Of a stretch of DNA of 64,000 bases, positions 51,041 to 59,627 are shown in pieces. Below the pieces are notes generated by a model. It saw only the letters and a list, made by a program, of their open reading frames with translations, made no database searches and was not told the origin of the DNA. Positions within the stretch are counted from its first letter, which is position 1; each line of letters starts with the position of its first letter. The DNA comes from Pseudomonas sp. LS1212 (GTDB taxonomy: Bacteria; Pseudomonadota; Gammaproteobacteria; Pseudomonadales; Pseudomonadaceae). The stretch lies in contig NZ_CP102951.1 of the NCBI RefSeq assembly GCF_024741815.1, forward strand, positions 248,001-312,000, written 5' to 3'. The position numbers and the translations under genes were made by a program.

Positions 51041-51790
51041 TCAGTAGATACTGAACGGGAAGTACTTGTCGTTGATCTTCTTGTAAGTACCGTCAGCAAC
51101 GATTTCCTTCAGGGCGGCGTTCAGCTTCTCGCGAATCGGGTCGTCTTTACGCACGGCGATACCGATCTTGTCGCTTTCTTCCACCGGGTCGCCCTTGAAC
51201 TCGTAAGCCTTGCCGGCGTCGCTTTTCAGCCACTCGTAGTTGACGTACTTGTCGGCCAGGATGCCGTCGAGGCGGCCGGAAGTCAGGTCCAGGAAGGCGT
51301 TTTCCTGGGTGTCATACAGCTTGATGGTGACGTCGTCGCCCAGGTTGTCTTCCATCCAGGTACCGGCCAGGGTCGCGCGTTGAGCACCGAGTATCTTGCC
51401 TTTGAGCGAGGCCTTGTCGGTTTTGAAGTCGACGTTTTTCGGGGCGATGAACTGCAGTTTGTTCGAGTAGTACGGGTCGGTGAAATCAACCGCCTGCTTG
51501 CGTTCGTCGGTGATCGACATCGACGAGATCAGGAAGTCGAATTTCTTGGCGTTCAGCGCAGGGATGATGCCGTCCCAGTCGGAGGTGACTACCACGCACT
51601 CGACTTTCATCTTGGCGCACAGGGCGTCGCCGATTTCTTTGTCGAAACCTACGACCTGGCCGCTGGCATCCTTGTTGTTGAAGGGCGGGTAGGCCGCTTC
51701 GATGCCCATTTTCAGCGTTTCGGCCATGGCGTTGCTCGACATCACCAGCGTGGCGGCAGCGGCCAGGAGAAATTTCTTGTAGTTCTGCAT
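51041..51790 (-). CDS. artJ: Periplasmic basic amino-acid-binding protein
   Basis: A 249-residue solute-binding protein of the cluster-3 (HisJ/LAO/ArtJ) family with signal peptide MQNYKKFLLAAAATLVMSS cleaved near ANAMA-ET. The ligand-binding core contains the family motifs GIEAAYPPFN, VGFDKEIGDALC, SDWDGIIPAL, SSMSITDERKQAVDFTDPYY and GDDVTIKLYDTQENAFLDL. A Cys pair (C47/C54-type) is as in HisJ. The start at 51790 is chosen for the signal peptide; the longer frame lacks one. Confidence 0.9.
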   Translation of the reverse strand: MQNYKKFLLAAAATLVMSSNAMAETLKMGIEAAYPPFNNKDASGQVVGFDKEIGDALCAKMKVECVVVTSDWDGIIPALNAKKFDFLISSMSITDERKQAVDFTDPYYSNKLQFIAPKNVDFKTDKASLKGKILGAQRATLAGTWMEDNLGDDVTIKLYDTQENAFLDLTSGRLDGILADKYVNYEWLKSDAGKAYEFKGDPVEESDKIGIAVRKDDPIREKLNAALKEIVADGTYKKINDKYFPFSIY

Positions 51791-51803
51791 TCGTGTTGCT
51801 CCG

Positions 51804-52577
51804 TTAGCGGTTGCTGGACATGAATTGTTTACAACGCGCCGAAAGCGGGTTTTCAAAGACCTGCTGCGGCGATCCTTGCTCTTCAACGAGCCCCTGGTGC
51901 AGGAAGACCACTTCACTGGACACTTGGCGGGCGAAGCTCATTTCATGGGTAACCAGTAGCATGGTTCGGCCTTCTTCGGCCAGTGCCCGGATAACGTTGA
52001 GCACTTCCTGAACCATTTCCGGATCGAGTGCCGAAGTCGGCTCATCGAACAGAATGACTTTAGGCTGCATGGCCAGTGTGCGGGCGATGGCTGCCCGTTG
52101 TTGCTGGCCACCGGAGAGCTGCGCGGGGTAGGCATGGCGCTTGTCGCCGATGCCGACCTTGGCCAGCAGCGCCTCGGCCACTTCAATGGCTTGGGCCTTG
52201 CTCTGGCCGAGCACGCGACGCGGTGCTTCGATGATGTTATCGAGCACGGTCATGTGCGGCCACAGGTTGAAATTCTGGAATACGAAGCCGATCTCACTGC
52301 GCATGCGGTTGATCTGCTTGTTGTCGGCAGCAACCAGCTCGCCGTTTTTCGCGGCCTTGAGCTTGAGCTCTTCGCCGGCGACCAGGATCTGCCCTTCGTG
52401 GGGGTTTTCCAGCAGGTTGATGCAGCGCAGCAGTGTGGACTTGCCGGAACCGGAGGACCCCAGGATCGAGATCACATCGCCGTCGCGAGCGGTCAGCGAA
52501 ATACCCTTGAGTACTTCCAGCTCACCGTAGCGTTTGTGCAAATTACGGATTTCCAGCGCGGGCGTGGCCTGAGCCAT
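51804..52577 (-). CDS. artP: Amino-acid ABC transporter ATP-binding protein
   Basis: A 257-residue ATPase (HisP/ArtP family). Walker A GSSGSGKSTLL is near residue 38, the Q loop is in FQNFNLWPHMTVLDN, the signature is LSGGQQQRAAIARTLAMQP, and Walker B VILFDEPTSALDPEM. The conserved segment MRSEIGFVFQ is present. First gene of the operon; the binding-protein gene follows 13 bp later. The 617-bp divergent gap to gabP probably holds both promoters. Confidence 0.93.
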   Translation of the reverse strand: MAQATPALEIRNLHKRYGELEVLKGISLTARDGDVISILGSSGSGKSTLLRCINLLENPHEGQILVAGEELKLKAAKNGELVAADNKQINRMRSEIGFVFQNFNLWPHMTVLDNIIEAPRRVLGQSKAQAIEVAEALLAKVGIGDKRHAYPAQLSGGQQQRAAIARTLAMQPKVILFDEPTSALDPEMVQEVLNVIRALAEEGRTMLLVTHEMSFARQVSSEVVFLHQGLVEEQGSPQQVFENPLSARCKQFMSSNR

Positions 52578-53194
52578 GTGCGGTCCTCATGTGTTCTGGT
52601 GCGCTCCTGCTGTTACGGGCCTTCCTGGCGTGGCGCCAAGCTAGCATAGCGATTGGACATCGGCCAACAGCGCCACGGCTGCAATTGGCGGCTGGGCGGG
52701 CGGGTGTCGCATCGCTACAGCAGACTGTCGCGCCGATATCAACCGAACCTGTCCGACCTCAGCCTTTCCATCATTTCCCGGCAAGGGAGTCGCGTAAAAA
52801 GGGCGCGATGGTGCCAGCTTTGGTGGGGTGGTGGAAGCCGCATCTCGTCTCGCCGGGTGTTACAGGTCCGCGCATCGGGTTGTACTCGGGTTGCTCCTTT
52901 TGTGCGCCATTGTTGTTAAAAGGTGTTACCTGTTGGGCTTTTTGGTGCAACCCAAACGACTTGTTACTGGGTATTTCAGTAATAAAATGCAAAGAAGATG
53001 GCAAAAGGCTATTGAATGCAATGGCTTGGCGAATATGGCCTGCGGCCTTGCGGGGTGGCCTATACAGCGGATTCAGGCGTTTGTGGCGCAATATTTGCTG
53101 TCCCGACCGGCAACGGAATTTTTGCATTCCTTCAACGACACGAAGAATGCGCGTCAGTAGCTGGAACGAACGCCATCTTTGCAAAGGTAGTTTT

Positions 53195-54589
53195 ATGAGT
53201 AACACGCATAACACCAATGACTTGGGTCAGGGGCTCAAGCAGCGGCATGTCACCATGCTGTCGATCGCCGGGGTAATTGGCGCAGGTTTATTCGTCGGCT
53301 CCGGTCATGCCATCGCCCAAGCCGGCCCGGCCGTTCTGTTGGCTTACCTCGGGGCTGGTACTCTGGTTGTGCTGGTGATGCGCATGCTGGCCGAAATGGC
53401 CGTCGCCTCGCCGGACACCGGTTCCTTCTCCACCTATGCCGACAGGGCCATCGGGCATTGGGCCGGCTTCACCATCGGCTGGTTGTACTGGTGGTTCTGG
53501 GTGTTGGTGATTCCGCTGGAAGCCAGCGCCGCCGCCACGATCCTGCATGCCTGGTTCCCGGATGTGGCGATCTGGGTCTTTACGCTGGTCATCACGCTGC
53601 TGCTGACCGCGACCAACCTGTTCAGCGTGAAGAATTACGGCGAGTTCGAATTCTGGTTCGCCTTGATCAAGGTGCTGGCGATCCTGGGCTTCATCGCCCT
53701 GGGTGCCGCGGCGATCTTCGGCTGGTTGCCCAGCAGCCAGGTCAGCGGTGTCAGTCACTTGACCGATACCCAAGGCTTCATGCCAAACGGCATGGGCGCA
53801 GTGGTGGCTGCGATGCTGACCACCATGTTCTCTTTCATGGGCACCGAAATCGTCACCATCGCGGCTGCCGAGTCGAAAGACCCGGGCCAGCAGATCACCA
53901 AGGCGACCAATTCGGTGATCTGGCGGATTTTTCTGTTCTACCTTGTATCGATCTTTGTCGTGGTTGCCCTGGTGCCGTGGAATGACCCTCGTCTGGCCGA
54001 TGTCGGCTCCTACCAGACCGTGCTCGACTTGATGGGGATTCCAAACGCCAAGCTGATCGTTGATCTGGTGGTGTTGGTAGCGGTGACCAGTTGCCTGAAC
54101 TCGGCCTTGTACACGGCCTCGCGCATGCTGTTTTCCTTGAGCAAGCGTGGCGATGCCCCGGCCGTTGCCCAACGTACTACGTCCAGCGGCACGCCTCACT
54201 GGGCGGTAATGCTGTCCACCGCGGCAGCGTTTTTGGCCGTGTTCGCCAACTATGTGGCCCCGGCCCAGGTGTTTGCGTTCCTTCTGGCCAGCTCTGGTGC
54301 AATCGCTTTGCTGGTCTACCTGGTGATCGCCGTGTCGCAACTGCGCATGCGTCGTCAGCGCATGGCGCGGGGTGAGAAGATCGCCTTCAAGATGTGGCTG
54401 TTCCCGGGTCTTACCTGGGCCACCATCGTGTTTATTGTCGGGATCCTGACCCTGATGCTGATTCGTCCGGAAAACCGCGCCGAAGTGCTCTCGACCGCGT
54501 TGCTGGCCATCGTGGTGGTCGCTGCCGGCCTGCTGGTAGCCCGCCGTCGCAAGAACGAGCGGCTGGGGGCAGCGGTGTTGAGCCGCTGA
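53195..54589 (+). CDS. gabP: GABA/amino-acid permease
   Basis: A 464-residue APC-family transporter with 12 transmembrane segments (first VTMLSIAGVIGAGLFVGSG; FSFMGTEIVTIAAAESKDPG is the signature region). It resembles E. coli GabP and the P. putida permease in this position. The start at 53195 has AAAGG 8 bases upstream; a frame opening at 52589 includes hundreds of non-coding bases. The long leader (52578-53194) shows no gene. The neighbouring gamma-glutamyl-polyamine genes produce GABA, consistent with a GABA role. Confidence 0.88.
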   Translation: MSNTHNTNDLGQGLKQRHVTMLSIAGVIGAGLFVGSGHAIAQAGPAVLLAYLGAGTLVVLVMRMLAEMAVASPDTGSFSTYADRAIGHWAGFTIGWLYWWFWVLVIPLEASAAATILHAWFPDVAIWVFTLVITLLLTATNLFSVKNYGEFEFWFALIKVLAILGFIALGAAAIFGWLPSSQVSGVSHLTDTQGFMPNGMGAVVAAMLTTMFSFMGTEIVTIAAAESKDPGQQITKATNSVIWRIFLFYLVSIFVVVALVPWNDPRLADVGSYQTVLDLMGIPNAKLIVDLVVLVAVTSCLNSALYTASRMLFSLSKRGDAPAVAQRTTSSGTPHWAVMLSTAAAFLAVFANYVAPAQVFAFLLASSGAIALLVYLVIAVSQLRMRRQRMARGEKIAFKMWLFPGLTWATIVFIVGILTLMLIRPENRAEVLSTALLAIVVVAAGLLVARRRKNERLGAAVLSR

Positions 54590-54609
54590 CCTCGGACCGC
54601 CTGGTGTAA

Positions 54610-54645
54610 AAAAAGGCCGCAGTCAGTGATGACGGCGGCCTTTTT
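54610..54645 (+). terminator. Intrinsic terminator of gabP
   Basis: An 11-bp stem AAAAAGGCCGC / GCGGCCTTTTT, 14-base loop, T run; it can serve the convergent synthetase gene as well. Confidence 0.88.
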
Positions 54646-54657
54646 CATTTCAGGGGG

Positions 54658-56004
54658 TTAGAGGAACCAGCGGTACTCGCGTGCGCTGACTTCATCCATG
54701 AACGCCAGTTGGTCCTGGCGCTTGTTCTCGCAGTAGACCATCACGAACTCACTGCCCAGGCCTTCATTCACGGCCGGGTGAGTGCGCATTGCCGCGACGG
54801 CGCTGAGCATGTCCTTGGGAAAGTCGATGCCGCTCTGGCGGTTCTCGTTGAGGGGCGCGATGGGTTCCTGGCGAGCATCCAGGCCATATTCCATGCCGGT
54901 GAGGATGGCCGCCAGCACCAGGTACGGGTTGGCATCGGCGCCGGCCAGGCGGTGTTCGATGCGCAGGTTGCGCGGGTCGGAGTCGGGAATGCGGATGCAG
55001 GCATCGCGATCCTCGAAGCCCCAGCTGGCCCGGCTGGCGGCGTTGACCATGGCGCCGTAGCGGCGGAAGGCGTTGTGGTTGGCGGCGAAGATCGGCATGC
55101 AGTGCGGCAGCAGCTCCAGGCAGCCGGCCACGGCGTGACGCAGGGGGCGCTGGTCGTCAGCGGCGAGCACGTTGTTGCCGGCCTCGTCATAGAGGCTGAC
55201 GTGCACATGCATGCCGCTGCCCGGTGCCTGCAGGTAAGGCTTGCTCATGAAGCTGGCGCGATGGCCGTGCTTGAGCGCCACGCCACGGGTGCTGCGGCAG
55301 AACAGGGCGGCCCAGTCGGCCGCCTGCAAACCGTCTTCGCTGTGGGCGAAGTTGATCTCGAACTGGCCGGGGCCCAGTTCTGCAGTGATCACGTTGGCCT
55401 CGACGCCTTGTTCGTTGGCGGCCTCGACCATTTCGTGCAGCACCGAAGAGAAGCGCGAGAGCCGCTCGATGTGCATGTTCGGCTGGTCGTCCTCATCGTC
55501 GCAGAGCGTATCGCGAGGGAACTGCGGCAGGCCTTCCTTGAGCTTGCGATCGAACAGATAGAACTCCAGCTCGAAGGCGACGATGGGCTTGATGCCGCGC
55601 TTTGCCAGGCGCTGGAGGACCTGCGCCAGGACTTCGCGCGGTTCGAACTCGATCGGCGCCGGGGTGCCGTCGGAGCTGATCAGCATCTGCGCCAGCGGCT
55701 GGCCCTCCCAGCGCACCGGCTTGAGCGTGCCGGGGATCAGCCGGCGCGGTGCATCCGGGTCACCGTCATTGAAGCAATAGTCGCCGATCGGGTGCAGGCC
55801 GCCTTGGGCGCCCAGCAGCACGCAGTTCTGCGGCAACTTGAGGGGGGCGCCCGCCGCGACCTTCTCAAGCATCGCCATGGGATAGCGCTTGCCGTAGAAG
55901 TGCCCGGGAATGTCCAGGGCGATCAGGTCTACGTAACTCACCTCGGGGTGCTGCGCTCGGAATGCGCGCACTTCGCTGAGCAGGTCGGGAAAGGCGGGGG
56001 TCAT
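54658..56004 (-). CDS. Gamma-glutamylpolyamine synthetase (PuuA/PauA-like, glutamine synthetase family)
   Basis: A glutamine-synthetase-fold ligase of 448 residues joining glutamate to putrescine or another polyamine with ATP. Metal/substrate motifs include VAFELEFYLF, ELGPGQFEINFAHSEDGLQA, APGSGMHVHVSLYDEAGNN, FAANHNAFRRYG and NLRIEHRLAGADANPYL. The start at 56004 is the only one giving a GS-type N-terminus. It is in an operon with a PuuR-like regulator and an FAD-dependent oxidase, the PuuABR set of putrescine breakdown. The exact polyamine is unknown; P. aeruginosa has several PauA paralogues with different preferences. Confidence 0.88.
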   Translation of the reverse strand: MTPAFPDLLSEVRAFRAQHPEVSYVDLIALDIPGHFYGKRYPMAMLEKVAAGAPLKLPQNCVLLGAQGGLHPIGDYCFNDGDPDAPRRLIPGTLKPVRWEGQPLAQMLISSDGTPAPIEFEPREVLAQVLQRLAKRGIKPIVAFELEFYLFDRKLKEGLPQFPRDTLCDDEDDQPNMHIERLSRFSSVLHEMVEAANEQGVEANVITAELGPGQFEINFAHSEDGLQAADWAALFCRSTRGVALKHGHRASFMSKPYLQAPGSGMHVHVSLYDEAGNNVLAADDQRPLRHAVAGCLELLPHCMPIFAANHNAFRRYGAMVNAASRASWGFEDRDACIRIPDSDPRNLRIEHRLAGADANPYLVLAAILTGMEYGLDARQEPIAPLNENRQSGIDFPKDMLSAVAAMRTHPAVNEGLGSEFVMVYCENKRQDQLAFMDEVSAREYRWFL

Positions 56005-56033
56005 CTTCTTGTCCTTGGAGTTGTAAGACGCAA

Positions 56034-56591
56034 TCAGTTGAATACCCAAAGCACACGGGTGGCTTTGTCGGTGAGGTTGGCGTAGCGAAACTGGGCATGT
56101 GGCGGCAGCTGGAAGCTGTCGTTGGGGCCGAGGGTGACCGGCTCTTCGTCGTTCTCCAGCCACAGGGTCAATTCACCTTCGAGCACGAAACCGCCCTGCT
56201 CCGAGCTGTCGTCCAGATGCCCTTCGCCGCTGGTGGCGCCGGGCTCCAGATGGCTTTCTAGCATGGAGAAACCGCCGGAAATGGTTGGTGATGCCAGCAC
56301 ATCGGTGATCCCGCCGGCGTAATACAGGGTGCGGCGCTCGCGGGGGCGGGTGACCCAGCGCAGCGCGCGGGGTTTGTTCAGGTTGTAGAAATAGGTGGTC
56401 GGCACGCCCAGGGTTTCGCTGATGGCCGTGAGGTCGGCCACGGTCGGGCGCGACAGTCCGCGCTCGACCTGGGACAGAAAGCCCACCGAGCGATCGATCT
56501 TCTGTGCCAGTTCGCCCAAGGTCATATTCTTGTGTTTGCGCAGGTCGCGAATCAGGATCGCCAGGCCTTCGACTTCTTCTTGCATGTTCAT
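56034..56591 (-). CDS. XRE-cupin regulator, PuuR/PauR-like
   Basis: A 185-residue repressor with an N-terminal XRE helix-turn-helix (LRKHKNMTLGELAQKIDRSV, near residues 17-36) and a C-terminal cupin domain (from about 105; EGHLDDSSEQGGFVLEGELT). In E. coli PuuR and P. aeruginosa PauR the cupin senses putrescine or its products and releases repression. It lies between the synthetase and oxidase genes and is probably autoregulated. A tract with repeated AATTTCAT lies upstream of the oxidase gene. Confidence 0.88.
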   Translation of the reverse strand: MNMQEEVEGLAILIRDLRKHKNMTLGELAQKIDRSVGFLSQVERGLSRPTVADLTAISETLGVPTTYFYNLNKPRALRWVTRPRERRTLYYAGGITDVLASPTISGGFSMLESHLEPGATSGEGHLDDSSEQGGFVLEGELTLWLENDEEPVTLGPNDSFQLPPHAQFRYANLTDKATRVLWVFN

Positions 56592-56606
56592 GGAGTTTCC
56601 TTCAAA

Positions 56607-57896
56607 TCAAATGACATCGCGCAATCGGTACCAGGCCTTGCCGGCGGCCTCCAGCGGCGCGGCAAGCAGCGAGCCACCCGGGAAGCGCGGGTTGTCGATG
56701 CCCTGGTACAGCTTCAGTAAGCGTTCATCGCCCAACAGCGCGTCGGCCACGGCGCGAGCCCCGGCCAGCGTCGGCAGTACACCATGTCCGGAAAAGCCTT
56801 GCAGCCAGTAGCGCTGGCCCTGGCGGCCGATGTCCGGCGTGCGTTTCATGCTGACGTCGATATGGCCGCCCCAGGCGAACTCGAACTCGACACCGCGCAA
56901 TTGCGGGAAAGCGCGTTCCAGGTAGGGGCGGGTGGCGCTGGCCACATCCTTGGGAATGCCGCCCAGATAGGTGCAGCCGCCGCCGAACAGCAAACGGTGG
57001 TCCGGGGTCAGGCGGAAGTAATCGGGGACGAACTGGTTGTCGATCACGCAACTGTTGCGCGGCAGCAGCGAATGCGCCAGCTCCGGCGTCAGCGGTACGG
57101 TGGCGACCTGGTAGGAGCCCACCGGCAGCAAGCGGCTGGAAAGCTGGGGGTCGAGGCGATCGACATAGGCATTGCAGGCCAGCACCAGCTGATCGCTGCG
57201 TACTTCGCCCTTGTCGGTGCGGGCGACGAAGCCATCGGCGGTTTCGAGGTAGTCCAGCACCTGGCTTTGTTCAAAGATCCGCCCGCCTGCCCGTTCGATG
57301 GCGCCGGCCAGCCCTTGGGCGAGTTTCAGCGGGTTGAGATGCCCGGCCTGCGGGTCATACAGCGCGGCAAGGTAGCGCGGGCTGTCGATCCACTCACACA
57401 TTTCCTCGCGGTCGATGAAGCGCATCTCGGCGTAGCCCCACTTTTCCTCGGCTTCATGCTGGGCCTCGCGCAATTGCCCGACCCGACGCGGCTGCACGGC
57501 GGCCCACAGGCTGCCGGGGCGGTAATCGATATCGAAGCCATGCCGTTCTGGCAGCTCACGGATTTCTTCGGCGGCCCAGCGCATGCTGTTCCACAGCTCA
57601 AGGGTGCGCGCCTGGCCAAGTTCCTTTTCCAGCGGCGGCATATCGCACGACCAGCCCAGCAACGCCTGCCCACCATTGCGCCCGGACGCAGCCCAGGCCA
57701 GCCGACTGGCTTCAAGCAACACCACGCGTTTGCCGGCCAGGCTCAGGCGCAGCGCCGTGTGCAGCCCGCTGAAGCCGCCGCCGATAATCAGGACGTCGCA
57801 GTGCAAACTGCCGGGCAGCGCGGGGCGAAGCGGGATCGGGCCGGGGTAGGTGCCGGCGTAGAACGTTCCGATGTGCTGGGCGGACTGTTTGAACAT
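56607..57896 (-). CDS. Gamma-glutamylputrescine oxidase-like FAD enzyme (PuuB/PauB)
   Basis: A 429-residue DAO-family flavoprotein oxidising gamma-glutamyl-polyamines to the aldehyde. The N-terminal FAD Rossmann motif is CDVLIIGGGFSGLHTALRLS (residues about 33-52), followed by WAASGRNGGQ. The C-terminal GFSGHGVLPTLAGARAVADA is the second FAD contact. First gene of the cluster, preceding the regulator by 15 bp. Together with the synthetase it feeds the gamma-glutamyl route to GABA. Confidence 0.9.
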   Translation of the reverse strand: MFKQSAQHIGTFYAGTYPGPIPLRPALPGSLHCDVLIIGGGFSGLHTALRLSLAGKRVVLLEASRLAWAASGRNGGQALLGWSCDMPPLEKELGQARTLELWNSMRWAAEEIRELPERHGFDIDYRPGSLWAAVQPRRVGQLREAQHEAEEKWGYAEMRFIDREEMCEWIDSPRYLAALYDPQAGHLNPLKLAQGLAGAIERAGGRIFEQSQVLDYLETADGFVARTDKGEVRSDQLVLACNAYVDRLDPQLSSRLLPVGSYQVATVPLTPELAHSLLPRNSCVIDNQFVPDYFRLTPDHRLLFGGGCTYLGGIPKDVASATRPYLERAFPQLRGVEFEFAWGGHIDVSMKRTPDIGRQGQRYWLQGFSGHGVLPTLAGARAVADALLGDERLLKLYQGIDNPRFPGGSLLAAPLEAAGKAWYRLRDVI

Positions 57897-57905
57897 GGGC
57901 AGGCC

Positions 57906-57957
57906 TCGTGAAATTTTCTATTTATAATTTCATGAAAAACTAACATTTAAATTTCAT
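57906..57957 (-). promoter_or_regulatory. AT-rich promoter/operator region of the polyamine cluster
   Basis: This 52-bp AT-rich stretch just upstream of the oxidase start contains GAAATT, AATTTCAT and a second AATTTCAT about 22 bp further on, forming overlapping direct and inverted repeats. This is a plausible operator of the PuuR-like repressor. Assignment is by position only. Confidence 0.35.
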
Positions 57958-58056
57958 TTGGCCAAGTGGGTTTTTTTGCGTGCAGATACGCACCGACGAA
58001 CTCGCTCGCAGGCCGAAAAGGGGAGGGGGTATTTCGAGGGAAAAATCGTGGGCAAC

Positions 58057-58080
58057 AAAAAACCCGCACTAGGCGGGTTT
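58057..58080 (-). terminator. Terminator of tRNA-Phe
   Basis: On the minus strand AAACCCGCC, a 3-4-base loop, GCGGGTTT then TTTTG; located 43 bp beyond the tRNA 3' end. Confidence 0.75.
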
Positions 58081-58122
58081 CTTGAATATTCAGATGATTT
58101 GACACCACCTGAATCTAATGAG

Positions 58123-58198
58123 TGGTGCCCAGAGACGGAATCGAACCGCCGACACGGGGATTTTCAATCCCCTGCTCTACCGACTGAGCTATCTGGGC
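58123..58198 (-). tRNA. tRNA-Phe (GAA anticodon)
   Basis: A 76-nt cloverleaf with encoded CCA. The acceptor stem pairs GCCCAGA with TCTGGGC, anticodon loop TTGAAAA (anticodon GAA), T arm GGTTCGATTCC. No integration here. Confidence 0.98.
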
Positions 58199-58208
58199 AA
58201 CGGGGCGC

Positions 58209-58237
58209 ATTAAAAGGCTTTTTCGAGGAAGCGTCAA
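58209..58237 (-). promoter_or_regulatory. Promoter of tRNA-Phe
   Basis: Minus strand: TTGACG (58237-58232), exactly 17 bases, TTTAAT (58214-58209), a near-consensus sigma-70 promoter followed by a GC-rich discriminator (GCGCCCC) typical of stringently controlled stable-RNA genes. Confidence 0.8.
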
Positions 58238-58290
58238 GCAAGTTTTTAAAAAATTTTTGAATTAATACCGAAGCTTACGAATTTGCTCAA

Positions 58291-58563
58291 TTATTGAGCA
58301 GGTGGAACGTAGCCTTCGGCCTTGGCATATTCCTCGCCGGAAAAAAACTTGTCCATTTCGCCCTGAAGGTATTTGCGGTCTTCGGCGTTCATCATGTTCA
58401 GGCGTTTTTCGTTGATCAGCAGGGTCTGGTGTTTCTGCCAGTCGGCCCAGGCTTTCGCCGAGACGTGTTCGAAAATGTCCTGGCCCTTGGCGCCCGGGTA
58501 TGGAGGGCGTTCCAGGCCTGGCAGTTCTTCTTTGTACTTGCGGCACATTACGGTGCGGGTCAT
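58291..58563 (-). CDS. yggX: Oxidative-damage protection / Fe(II) trafficking protein YggX
   Basis: A 90-residue YggX-family protein (MTRTVMCRKYKEELPGLERP, then PGAKGQDIFEHVSAKAWADW) with the conserved Cys7. It protects iron-sulfur enzymes from oxidation and is often next to mutY, as here, where the two overlap by ATGA. Length is standard. Confidence 0.95.
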   Translation of the reverse strand: MTRTVMCRKYKEELPGLERPPYPGAKGQDIFEHVSAKAWADWQKHQTLLINEKRLNMMNAEDRKYLQGEMDKFFSGEEYAKAEGYVPPAQ

Positions 58564-59627
58564 GACAGTTCTCCTGCATTCAAGGCGTCGGCCGCGCGCT
58601 TCAGCAGTTTTTTCACCGGGGCGGCAAGGCCCAGGCGCGGCGGGGTGGCGAGGTTATACCAGAGCCAGTCGGCCTCGGCCACGTGCTGGCCGGACTCCTT
58701 GACCTGGACCAGCCAGGGTTCGATCGCCAGCTGGAAGTGGCTGAAGGTGTGGGTCAGCGCGGGCAGGCCGTGAGGCGTGCCCAGCGCAAGCGAGTGCTGT
58801 GCGGCGAGGTGTTCGAGGTCGTTCAGGTCATCGAGCTCTGGCAGGCTCCACAGGCCGCCCCAGAGGCCGCTGGAGGGGCGCCGGTAAAGCAGGATGGCGC
58901 CGTCGCGGTTTGCCAGCATCGGCATCAGGGTGCGCTTTTGCGGCAGGGTCTTGCGCGGCTTGGGGATCGGGTAGCGGATCTCCAGGCCCAGCAGATGCGC
59001 CTGGCAGCCTTTTTCCAGTGGGCACAGCAGGCAACTTGGCTTGCTGCGGGTGCACAGGGTCGCGCCCAGGTCCATCATCGCCTGGGTGTAGTGGTTGACG
59101 CGCGTCTGCGGCGTAAAGCGCTCGGCATTGGCCCACAGCGCCTTGGCTACTTTCGGCTCGCCCGGGTAGCCCTCCTGGGCGGTGTAGCGGGCCAGCACGC
59201 GTTTGACGTTACCGTCGAGAATCGGCGCGCGCAGGCCCATGCTGATGCTGGCGATGGCCCCGGCAGTGGACAGGCCGATGCCCGGTAGCCCGGTCAGCTT
59301 CTCGACGTCGCGTGGAAATTCGCCGCCATAGTGCTCGACGACGATCTTCGCGGTCTTTTGCAAGTTGCGTGCACGGGTGTAGTAACCGAGGCCGGTCCAG
59401 AGGTGCAGGACTTCGTCCTCCGGTGCTGCCGCCAGGGCTTCGACCGTCGGCAAGGCCGCCATGAAACGGTCGAAGTAATTGAGCACGGTGCTGACCTGGG
59501 TCTGTTGCAGCATGATCTCCGAGACCCACACCCGGTACGGCGTGATGCCCTGTTGCCAGGGCAAGTCATGCCGGCCGTTGTGGTCGTACCAGTTCAGGAC
59601 CGCTGTGGAAAACTGCTCGGGACTCAT
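58560..59627 (-). CDS. mutY: A/G-specific adenine glycosylase MutY
   Basis: A 355-residue base-excision glycosylase removing adenine mispaired with 8-oxoguanine. The helix-hairpin-helix is LTGLPGIGLSTAGAIASISM with the catalytic Asp in PILDGNVKRVLAR. The [4Fe-4S] cysteines are in LCTRSKPSCLLCPLEKGCQA (C-x6-C-x2-C-x5-C). The C-terminal NUDIX-like 8-oxoG recognition domain (TLMPMLANRDGAILLYRRPS) is complete. It overlaps asmA-like and yggX by 4 bp each. Confidence 0.96.
   Translation of the reverse strand: MSPEQFSTAVLNWYDHNGRHDLPWQQGITPYRVWVSEIMLQQTQVSTVLNYFDRFMAALPTVEALAAAPEDEVLHLWTGLGYYTRARNLQKTAKIVVEHYGGEFPRDVEKLTGLPGIGLSTAGAIASISMGLRAPILDGNVKRVLARYTAQEGYPGEPKVAKALWANAERFTPQTRVNHYTQAMMDLGATLCTRSKPSCLLCPLEKGCQAHLLGLEIRYPIPKPRKTLPQKRTLMPMLANRDGAILLYRRPSSGLWGGLWSLPELDDLNDLEHLAAQHSLALGTPHGLPALTHTFSHFQLAIEPWLVQVKESGQHVAEADWLWYNLATPPRLGLAAPVKKLLKRAADALNAGELS

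Noticed and set aside
52589..53194. 200-codon N-terminal extension of gabP
   Set aside because: Not permease-like and no membrane topology sense; the ATG at 53195 has a ribosome site and family-like start.
54709..56085. Long plus-strand frame opposite the gamma-glutamylpolyamine synthetase gene
   Set aside because: Antisense shadow of a clear glutamine-synthetase-family gene.
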